22,657 nt of DNA from an uncultured Oscillospiraceae bacterium (GTDB lineage: Bacteria; Bacillota; Clostridia; UBA1212; SIG427): contig CABQMV010000016.1 in NCBI GenBank assembly GCA_902465325.1, positions 1 to 22,657 of the forward strand, written 5' to 3'. Shown piece after piece: positions 6,043 to 11,916 of this stretch (the first letter of the stretch is position 1; each line of letters starts with the position of its first letter). The position numbers were made by a program, and so were the translations under genes. The notes under the pieces were generated by a model. It saw only the letters and a program-made list of their open reading frames with translations, ran no database searches and was not told the DNA's origin.

Positions 6043-7377
6043 ATGAAACCATATTTTCACTCTGTTGTACTGGAAGAAAAACTGTGCATGGGCTGTACTA
6101 CCTGTATTAAAAAATGTCCTACGGAGGCAATTCGGGTTCAGAAAGGAAAAGCGAAAATTCTGAATGAAAAGTGCATTGACTGCGGAGAATGCATCCGTAC
6201 CTGTCCTTATCGGGCCAAGGTAGCCCAGACAGACGGCTGGGAGATTCTGGGAGACTATCCGTATACCATTGCTTTGCCGGCGCCCACCCTGTATGCGCAA
6301 TTTGACTTGAAATACAGCCGCCGCCATATCATAGCCGCTTTGAAGCTGCTGGGTTTTGACTCGGTATATGAAGTGGCCAGAGGGGCGGAGATTGTTACGG
6401 AGGCCAGCAACCAGTACCTGCAGGCTCACCAGGAAGGGAGACCTTTTATTTCGTCGGCCTGTCCAGCTGTAGTCCGGCTGATTCAGGTGCGTTTTCCCAG
6501 CCTGCTGCCTCGGCTGCTGCCAGTGAAATCTCCCATGGAGGTAGCGGCAGCCAATGCCAGACGGGAATTCTGCCGGGCCAATCAAGTGGATCCGGAGGAG
6601 GTAGGCGTGTTTTTTATTTCTCCCTGTGCGGCCAAAATGACTAGCGTACAGGCTCCCATTGAACTGTCAAAATCCAATGTGAGCGGTGTGCTGTCCATTA
6701 AGACGGTCTATTTTAAGCTGCTCAGACAGCTTGCAAAGACAACGGATTCTGAGGAGATTCTGCAGGCGGGCTATCAGGGAGTTCGGTGGGCTGCTTCCGG
6801 AGGAGAGGCCATTGCCCTGAAGACAAAAAACGTCCTGTATGTGGACGGGATCCAGAATGTGGTACATATTTTTGACGAGCTGGAAAATGATAAACTGAAT
6901 GATGTGGATTTTATAGAAGCTTCTGCCTGTACCGGGGGGTGCCTGGGGGGACCGCTTACCGTTGAGAATCTGTATGTGGCCAAGACGCGAAACCGCAGGT
7001 ACAGTGAAAGCTGCCCGCAGCTGCTGAAGGAAATCAGCCAGAAGGAAATGGAGAATATCGGGTTTGAAGCGTATCCGAAGCATCGGGATGTGACGGCGCT
7101 GGATCCGGACATTACCAAAGCCATGCAGAAGCTGCAGCAGATGAATGAGATCTATGAACAGCTTCCTGCTCTTGACTGCGGCGCCTGCGGCTCTCCCAGC
7201 TGCCGATGCCTGGCAGAGGATGTGGTCAGGGGAAAGGCCAACCTGGAGGACTGCATTTTTATCCTGCGGCAGAGGGTCAGATCTCTGGCCAGAGAAATGA
7301 TGGAGCTGGAGGGACTTATGCCTCCGGTTATGGATAAACAAGAGACAGGAGAGGAATTGGAAAATGACAGTAAATAA
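6043..7377 (+). CDS. HydS-like putative sensory [FeFe] hydrogenase
   Basis: Domains in order in 444 residues: two [4Fe-4S] ferredoxin motifs (Cys15/18/21/25 and Cys44/47/50/54), a shortened H-cluster domain, and a C-terminal Fe-S domain (Cys379/382/387/404, LDCGACGSPSC). The three hydrogenase signatures are altered: SSACPAVVRL (137-146) for TSCxPxW, ISPCAAKMTS (192-201) for MPCxxKxxE, and EASACTGGCLGGP (292-304) for the last. Cysteines 140, 195, 296 and 300 could still hold the H cluster, but the proton-relay cysteine position is Ala139 and the glutamate of MPCxxKxxE is Ser201. These changes are known from putative sensory (HydS-type) enzymes with low turnover, so a hydrogen-sensing role is inferred. 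No PAS domain is present, so output would have to go through neighbours such as the RsbW-like ATPase. Its 3' end overlaps the next gene by 14 bases. Confidence 0.82.
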   Translation: MKPYFHSVVLEEKLCMGCTTCIKKCPTEAIRVQKGKAKILNEKCIDCGECIRTCPYRAKVAQTDGWEILGDYPYTIALPAPTLYAQFDLKYSRRHIIAALKLLGFDSVYEVARGAEIVTEASNQYLQAHQEGRPFISSACPAVVRLIQVRFPSLLPRLLPVKSPMEVAAANARREFCRANQVDPEEVGVFFISPCAAKMTSVQAPIELSKSNVSGVLSIKTVYFKLLRQLAKTTDSEEILQAGYQGVRWAASGGEAIALKTKNVLYVDGIQNVVHIFDELENDKLNDVDFIEASACTGGCLGGPLTVENLYVAKTRNRRYSESCPQLLKEISQKEMENIGFEAYPKHRDVTALDPDITKAMQKLQQMNEIYEQLPALDCGACGSPSCRCLAEDVVRGKANLEDCIFILRQRVRSLAREMMELEGLMPPVMDKQETGEELENDSK

Positions 7378-7696
7378 ACTTGCAGCGTTTTTGAAAGGCC
7401 GGGTACTCGCCGGAAACGGAGAACGGGAGGTAACAGGTGTGTATGCCTGCGATTTGCTCAGTTGGGTTATATCCCATGCGGAACCGGGGGATTTGTGGGT
7501 TACCGTGATGAATAATGTTAACATTCTGGCGGTGGCTTCCCTGACGGATGTGGCCTGTATTGTGATTTCCGAGGGGAGTCCTGTGGATCCGGAACTGATC
7601 AGGAGAGCGGAGGAACAGGAGATTTGTCTCGTTGCCTGCGAGATGGGGACGGCTCCTGTTGTATGGAAAACGGCAGCTTTGCTTGGTAAACAGTAA
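7364..7696 (+). CDS. DRTGG-domain protein (second copy)
   Basis: A 110-residue soluble protein resembling the DRTGG protein at 5252, with the same layout: an N-terminal helix and glycine turn (NKLAAFLKGRVLAGNGEREV), a middle LWVTVMNNVNILAVASLTDV and a C-terminal ICLVACEMGTAPVVWKTAAL. The similarity to the first copy is in pattern more than in residues, so this is either an old duplication or a recruited paralogue. The start overlaps the hydrogenase gene by 14 bases with a GAGAGGA ribosome binding site inside it, and the stop shares one base with the PHP gene start (TAATG), so the three genes are coupled. Function is unknown. The family link is moderately sure. Confidence 0.68.
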   Translation: MTVNKLAAFLKGRVLAGNGEREVTGVYACDLLSWVISHAEPGDLWVTVMNNVNILAVASLTDVACIVISEGSPVDPELIRRAEEQEICLVACEMGTAPVVWKTAALLGKQ

Positions 7697-8433
7697 TGAA
7701 ATGCAGGATACGGACGGACTTACATATCCACTCAGCCCTGTCACCTTGCGGCGATGAATTTATGACACCTGGAAACATTGTGGGAATGGGGGTAGTCAAC
7801 GGGCTGGATGCTTTGGCGGTAACCGATCACAATAGCAGCTATAATGTGCCTGCGGCTATAGAAATTGCTGAGGAGTACGGGATTCTTCTGGTGCCTGGAA
7901 TGGAACTGGAGACATCGGAAGAGATCCATATCGTCTGTCTGTTTCCCGGCTACAGGGAACTGGAGGCTTTTCAGGGGGATGTCTGCCGATCCTATTCGCC
8001 CAGAGAAAACCGTACAGATATTTTTGGCTGCCAGAGAATATACAACGGCAGAGATGAAATCACGGGGGAATGGAAGCCTATGCTGTTGCAGCCTACCGGC
8101 ATTTCCATCGAAACGGTGTTTCAGCTGGCTGACGGGTATGGAGGAATTGCCTATCCGGCCCATGTAGACCGGGATTCCTATTCTGTGCTTTCCAGTTTTG
8201 GTATGCTGCCCTACGGGTACCCCCACCGCTTTGTAGAGATTTCCTGCCAGTGCTGTCCGGAGCAGCTGCGCAGACAGTATCCCCAGCTGGAGGCTTATCA
8301 GCTGCTGCGGGCTTCCGATGCCCATTATCCGGATCAGATTCAAGAGGAAGGGACGGTGCTGACGGTACAGGAGAAAAGTGCTGCGGGAATTATAGAAGCT
8401 CTGAAGAATGGCGGAATATCGGTTGAAAAATAG
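7696..8433 (+). CDS. PHP-domain metal-dependent phosphoesterase
   Basis: The 245-residue protein carries the PHP signature: RTDLHIHSALSPCG (His10 and His12), ALAVTDHNS (Asp44-His45), VPGMELETSEEIHIV (Glu70 and His78), YPAHVDRDSYS and, near the end, RASDAHYPDQI. These residues are expected to bind two or three metal ions. Stand-alone PHP proteins hydrolyse phosphoesters such as nucleoside 3',5'-bisphosphates or histidinol phosphate; the substrate here cannot be read. The insert ENRTDIFGCQRIYN is shared with PHP proteins of hydrogenase clusters in anaerobes. It is the last gene of the first transcription unit, and the -35 of the next promoter lies inside its final codons. Confidence 0.82.
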   Translation: MKCRIRTDLHIHSALSPCGDEFMTPGNIVGMGVVNGLDALAVTDHNSSYNVPAAIEIAEEYGILLVPGMELETSEEIHIVCLFPGYRELEAFQGDVCRSYSPRENRTDIFGCQRIYNGRDEITGEWKPMLLQPTGISIETVFQLADGYGGIAYPAHVDRDSYSVLSSFGMLPYGYPHRFVEISCQCCPEQLRRQYPQLEAYQLLRASDAHYPDQIQEEGTVLTVQEKSAAGIIEALKNGGISVEK

Positions 8434-8451
8434 GGCAATCAATGATATAAT
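8423..8451 (+). promoter_or_regulatory. Promoter of the hydABC operon
   Basis: TTGAAA (8423-8428) and TATAAT (8446-8451) are 17 bases apart, with TG at 8443-8444. The -35 lies in the last codons of the PHP gene. AATCAATGATATAATT (8437-8452) is identical to 5195-5210 at the first promoter, and both are followed by one differing base and AAAA, so the two units are probably controlled together. Confidence 0.78.
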
Positions 8452-8498
8452 TCAAAAATACATGTTGAATACATAAATATCAGGAGGTTTAATTTGCA

Positions 8499-8981
8499 AT
8501 GGGTAACGAATGCGGATGCTGCAGTGACGAAAAGTATAGTCAGTTACTGGCAGTAATTGAAAAGAATAAGGAGATACCCGGTTCTCTTATTCAGACCATG
8601 CACGAGGCACAGGAAATATTTGGATACCTTCCTATTGAAGTGCAGAAATTTATATCGGAACACACAGGTGTGCCGTTGGCGGAAATATATGGGGTAGCCA
8701 CCTTTTACACGCAGTTTACAATGAAACCCAAGGGACAGTATAAAATATCTGTCTGTCTTGGTACGGCCTGCTATGTAAAGGGCGCAGATCTTTTGCTGAA
8801 TGAATTAAAGAAAGAGCTGGATTTGGACGTAGGCTCCTGTACGGAAGACGGCAGATTTTCTCTGGATGCCTGCCGGTGCATTGGCGCCTGCGGTTTGGCT
8901 CCTGTGTTTACCATCAATGACGATGTATACGGACGGCTGGTTCCGGAGGATATTCCGGGAATCGTTGCGAAATACCGTTAA
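8499..8981 (+). CDS. hydC: HydC: NuoE-like [2Fe-2S] subunit of the bifurcating hydrogenase
   Basis: The 160-residue protein has the NuoE (24 kDa) fold: an N-terminal helical part (IPGSLIQTMHEAQEIFGYLP), then GVATFYTQF, and a thioredoxin-like domain with the four cluster cysteines Cys86 and Cys91 (CLGTAC) and Cys127 and Cys131 (CIGAC). It holds one [2Fe-2S] cluster that passes electrons within the HydABC complex in the cytoplasm. A perfect AGGAGG at 8482-8487 lies 11 bases before the ATG. The N-terminal CGCC at residues 5-8 is extra to the usual fold and has no obvious role. It is the first gene of the second transcription unit. Confidence 0.92.
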   Translation: MGNECGCCSDEKYSQLLAVIEKNKEIPGSLIQTMHEAQEIFGYLPIEVQKFISEHTGVPLAEIYGVATFYTQFTMKPKGQYKISVCLGTACYVKGADLLLNELKKELDLDVGSCTEDGRFSLDACRCIGACGLAPVFTINDDVYGRLVPEDIPGIVAKYR

Positions 8982-9001
8982 AACAGTAAAAACAGAATTT
9001 T

Positions 9002-9577
9002 ATGCTGAGAGAAATATCCCTCCATATATTAGATCTGGCCCAGAATTCCATAAAAGCCCGGGCTTCTCATATACAGATTTTCCTGTGCGCTCAAAAGTGT
9101 ACCGGCCTGCTCTGTGTGAAAATTGAGGATGACGGCTGCGGTATGAGCCAGGCGTTTCTGGACAGTGTGGAGGATCCTTTCACCACCAGCCGGACTACCA
9201 GAAAGGTTGGTATGGGAATTCCCTTTTTCAAGCTTGCCTGTGTGCAGAGCGGCGGAGAGTTCCGGATCCGTTCTCAGGAAGGAAAGGGAACCTGTCTGGA
9301 AGGAACGATGGCGCTGAACAGTATAGACAGACTTCCTCTGGGAAATTTGGGACAAACGGTACGGTTCCTCATTATGGAGAGTCCGGAGCTGCGCTATACC
9401 GTATCTCTTTCTGCAGAGGGCAGAGAGGCTGTTATTGACACAGATCGCCTGAAGGAGGAGCTGGGAGAGGTACCGATTGATACGCATGAAATTTTGGAAT
9501 GGATTGAGGCGTTTATAAACGAGCACGTTGTAAATATATTCGGAGGTGTTTTGAATGAAATCGTTAGAGGAGCTTAG
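9002..9577 (+). CDS. GHKL-family ATP-binding protein of the hydrogenase operon
   Basis: This 191-residue protein begins with a HATPase_c domain: N box DLAQNSIKAR (residues 11-20), G1 box IEDDGCGMS (41-49), the ATP-lid-like DPFTTSRTT (58-66) and G2 box KVGMGIPFFKLA (68-79), then EGKGTCLEGTM. About 75 residues follow that I do not recognise. No phospho-acceptor histidine or sensor domain is present, so it is not a normal sensor kinase. Homologous genes are often found between the hydC and hydB genes of clostridial hydrogenase operons, where their function is unknown; a chaperone-like, assembly or regulatory role is only a guess. Its 3' end overlaps the ferredoxin gene by 23 bases. Confidence 0.78.
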   Translation: MLREISLHILDLAQNSIKARASHIQIFLCAQKCTGLLCVKIEDDGCGMSQAFLDSVEDPFTTSRTTRKVGMGIPFFKLACVQSGGEFRIRSQEGKGTCLEGTMALNSIDRLPLGNLGQTVRFLIMESPELRYTVSLSAEGREAVIDTDRLKEELGEVPIDTHEILEWIEAFINEHVVNIFGGVLNEIVRGA

Positions 9578-9923
9578 AGCGTTAAAGGAAAAAACAAAGG
9601 CGCAGATGTATCAGCGGGATCAGCAGGTAGGTCTCAGAATTGTGGTGGGCATGGCTACATGCGGTATTGCCGCCGGTGCCAGACCCGTTATGAATGCGTT
9701 TGTAGAGGAGCTGGCCAAGAGAAATATTACCAGTGCTACCGTGTCCATGACAGGCTGTATCGGTATGTGCCGTCTGGAGCCCATTGTTGAGATCATAGAT
9801 CAGGATGACAATAAGGTGACCTATGTAAAAATGACGGCGGAGAAGGCGGCCCGGGTGGTTGCTGAGCATATTGTAAACGGCAATATTGTAGCGGAATATA
9901 CCATTGGCGCAGTTTCAGAATAG
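9555..9923 (+). CDS. Thioredoxin-like [2Fe-2S] ferredoxin (HydB N-terminal-like, TM1420 type)
   Basis: The 122-residue protein matches the stand-alone thioredoxin-like ferredoxins of HydABC clusters. It has RIVVGMATCGIAAGARPVM (first cysteine Cys36) and SMTGCIGMCRLEPIVEI (Cys68 and Cys72). The four-cysteine pattern CxxxxC...CxxxC seen in HydB (Cys11, Cys16, Cys48, Cys52) is incomplete, because the position matching Cys16 is Gly41. A [2Fe-2S] cluster would need another ligand, as may also hold for relatives with the CGIAAGA pattern. GGAGGTGTT precedes the ATG inside the upstream gene. It probably passes electrons to or from the complex, or helps assemble it. Confidence 0.8.
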   Translation: MKSLEELRALKEKTKAQMYQRDQQVGLRIVVGMATCGIAAGARPVMNAFVEELAKRNITSATVSMTGCIGMCRLEPIVEIIDQDDNKVTYVKMTAEKAARVVAEHIVNGNIVAEYTIGAVSE

Positions 9924-9954
9924 ACAGCGGATACGGTGGTTTGTATCAGAAAGA

Positions 9955-10068
9955 AATTGTGAAGCAAAGGCTTCACATTAGGAGTTTACTTGGTAAACTC
10001 AATTAGAAGGCAATTGTGAAGCAGAGGCTTCACCTTAAGAGTTTATTTCGTAAACTTAATAAGGAGGA
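9955..10068 (+). repeat. Tandem 57-bp repeat, each unit carrying two hairpins, before hydB
   Basis: Two direct copies (9955-10011 and 10012-10068) match at most positions. Each contains GTGAAGC-loop-GCTTCAC (loops AAAG and AGAG), then GAGTTTAC-TTG-GTAAACTC in the first and GAGTTTA-TTTCG-TAAACTT in the second. The stems are kept although bases differ, including a G-C to G-U change at the base of the second hairpin. Neither copy has a U run after the hairpins, so they are not terminators. The second copy ends with AAGGAGG, the hydB ribosome binding site, and the first ends with the related AGAAGG. A role in mRNA processing, stability or subunit dosage is inferred. Confidence 0.85.
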
Positions 10069-10074
10069 ATAGAT

Positions 10075-11865
10075 ATGCAGATTTATAGAGCACATGTTTT
10101 AATTTGTGCCGGTACAGGATGTACTTCGTCAGGCTCGGCCACATTGTTTACGGAATTTGAGCGTTGTATTCAAGAGGCGGGGATTGAGAATGAAATTAAG
10201 CTGGTAAAAACCGGCTGCTTTGGTCTGTGTGCGGAAGGGCCCATTGTTGTGGTATACCCGGAGGGCGCCAAGTACTGTCGGGTAACGGCAGAGGATGTTC
10301 ATGAAATTGTTTCGGAGCATCTTGTAAAGGGACGTATTGTTCAGCGGCTTCTGGAGGGAGGCAGTCATCCGGAGGTTCCCTCGGATGCGGAGGAGACCGA
10401 TTTCTTCAAGAAGCAGACTCGTGTTGCGCTGAGAAATTGCGGACGGATCAATCCGGAGAATATAGACGAGTACATAGCCTATGACGGATATGCAGCTCTG
10501 GGAAAGGTTTTGACGGAAATGACTCCGGAGCAGGTGATTCAGGCCATGCTGGATTCCGGACTGAGAGGCAGAGGCGGCGCCGGATTCCCCACGGGGAGGA
10601 AATGGGATTTTGCCCGGAAGAGTGTGTCAGATAAAAAGTATGTATGCTGTAATGCAGATGAAGGCGATCCCGGAGCTTTTATGGACAGAAGTGTGCTGGA
10701 GGGCGATCCCCATGTGGTGCTGGAGGCTATGGCCATAGCCGGTTATGCCATTGGATCCGACCAGGGCTATATTTATGTAAGAGCGGAATATCCCATTGCC
10801 GTTCACCGTTTGGAAATTGCCATTGCACAGGCTAGAGAATACGGCCTTTTGGGTAAGAATATTTTCGGCACTGATTTTTCTTTTGATATTGAGATTCGAC
10901 TGGGCGCCGGCGCCTTTGTATGTGGAGAGGAAACGGCTCTGATGACCAGTATTGAGGGTCACAGAGGAGAGCCCTGTCCCCGTCCGCCTTTCCCCGCGGT
11001 AAAGGGATTGTTCCAGAAGCCTACGATTTTGAACAATGTTGAGACATTGGCCAATGTACCTAAGATTATATTGAATGGGCCGGAATGGTTTGCCTCTATG
11101 GGAACAGAGAAGAGCAAAGGAACGAAGGTATTCGCCGTTGGAGGCAAGATAAAAAATACCGGTCTCGTAGAGATTCCTATGGGTACCACCCTTCGGGAGA
11201 TTGTGTACGATATCGGCGGCGGGATTCCCGGAGGAAAGAAATTTAAAGCTGCTCAGACAGGAGGTCCTTCCGGCGGCTGTATTCCCGCCAGTCTGATTGA
11301 TACTCCTATTGACTATGACTCTCTGATTCAGATCGGCTCTATGATGGGCTCCGGCGGCTTGATTGTCATGGACGAAGATACCTGTATGGTAGACATTGCT
11401 AAATTCTTCCTGGAGTTTACCGTAGATGAATCCTGCGGAAAATGTCCTCCCTGCCGGATCGGAACAAAACGGATGCTGGAAATCCTTAATAAGATTACAT
11501 CCGGAAAAGGAGAAGAGAAGGATATTGACGACCTGTACGAGCTGGCTGCGGGAATCAAAGCTTCCGCACTGTGCGGACTGGGACAGACGGCACCCAACCC
11601 GGTACTGAGCACTCTGCGGTATTTTAAAGATGAGTATATGGCCCATGTTGTGGATAAGAAGTGCCCGGCAGGCGTTTGTAAGGCGCTGCTACAGTATAAA
11701 ATACAGGCAGATAAGTGTCGTGGCTGCAGTCTGTGTGCCAAGAAATGTCCTGTCAGTTGTATCCATGGAGAAATCAAGAGTCCTTTCACCATTAATCAGA
11801 CCCAGTGTATTAAATGCGGAACCTGTATGGACAGCTGTAAATTTGGCGCCATCGTTAGAGAGTGA
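10075..11865 (+). CDS. hydB: HydB: NuoF-like NADH/FMN subunit of the bifurcating hydrogenase
   Basis: The 596-residue protein has the full HydB layout. Residues 1-90 are a thioredoxin-like [2Fe-2S] domain (Cys11, Cys16, Cys48, Cys52). The NuoF core follows with GLRGRGGAGFPTGRKWDFA (FMN site, near 162-180), CNADEGDPGAFMDRS (NADH site), a GAGAYVCGEETAL-type motif seen as GAGAFVCGEETAL, an SLBB domain and ESCGKCPPCRIGTKR for one [4Fe-4S] cluster. The last 55 residues are two [4Fe-4S] ferredoxin motifs (CRGCSLCAKKCP and CIKCGTCMDSCK). This subunit oxidises or reduces NAD(H) and is the likely bifurcation site of the HydABC complex. AGGAGG at 10062-10068 lies within the repeat described at 9955. 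Confidence 0.94.
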   Translation: MQIYRAHVLICAGTGCTSSGSATLFTEFERCIQEAGIENEIKLVKTGCFGLCAEGPIVVVYPEGAKYCRVTAEDVHEIVSEHLVKGRIVQRLLEGGSHPEVPSDAEETDFFKKQTRVALRNCGRINPENIDEYIAYDGYAALGKVLTEMTPEQVIQAMLDSGLRGRGGAGFPTGRKWDFARKSVSDKKYVCCNADEGDPGAFMDRSVLEGDPHVVLEAMAIAGYAIGSDQGYIYVRAEYPIAVHRLEIAIAQAREYGLLGKNIFGTDFSFDIEIRLGAGAFVCGEETALMTSIEGHRGEPCPRPPFPAVKGLFQKPTILNNVETLANVPKIILNGPEWFASMGTEKSKGTKVFAVGGKIKNTGLVEIPMGTTLREIVYDIGGGIPGGKKFKAAQTGGPSGGCIPASLIDTPIDYDSLIQIGSMMGSGGLIVMDEDTCMVDIAKFFLEFTVDESCGKCPPCRIGTKRMLEILNKITSGKGEEKDIDDLYELAAGIKASALCGLGQTAPNPVLSTLRYFKDEYMAHVVDKKCPAGVCKALLQYKIQADKCRGCSLCAKKCPVSCIHGEIKSPFTINQTQCIKCGTCMDSCKFGAIVRE

Positions 11866-11868
11866 CGT

Positions 11869-11884
11869 GTGAAGAGCTCTTTAC
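11869..11884 (+). repeat. Short inverted repeat between hydB and hydA
   Basis: GTGAAGAGCTCTTTAC is an eight-base dyad (one G-U if folded as RNA) three bases after the hydB stop. It is followed by an AT-rich stretch and AAGGAAA, the hydA ribosome binding site, without a U run. It could be a weak protein-binding site or a small processing hairpin. Confidence 0.4.
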
Positions 11885-11916
11885 ATATATTATATATAAG
11901 GAAACGGTGATATAAA

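Noticed and set aside
9955..10068. CRISPR array or terminator reading of the tandem repeat
   Set aside because: There are only two adjacent copies without spacers, no cas genes, and no U run after the hairpins.
9955..10068. Rex or Fnr/CRP operator in the hairpin repeat
   Set aside because: The arms do not match TTGTTAA-N-TTAACAA, and the TGTGA/TCACA arms are too far apart for the CRP/Fnr spacing.
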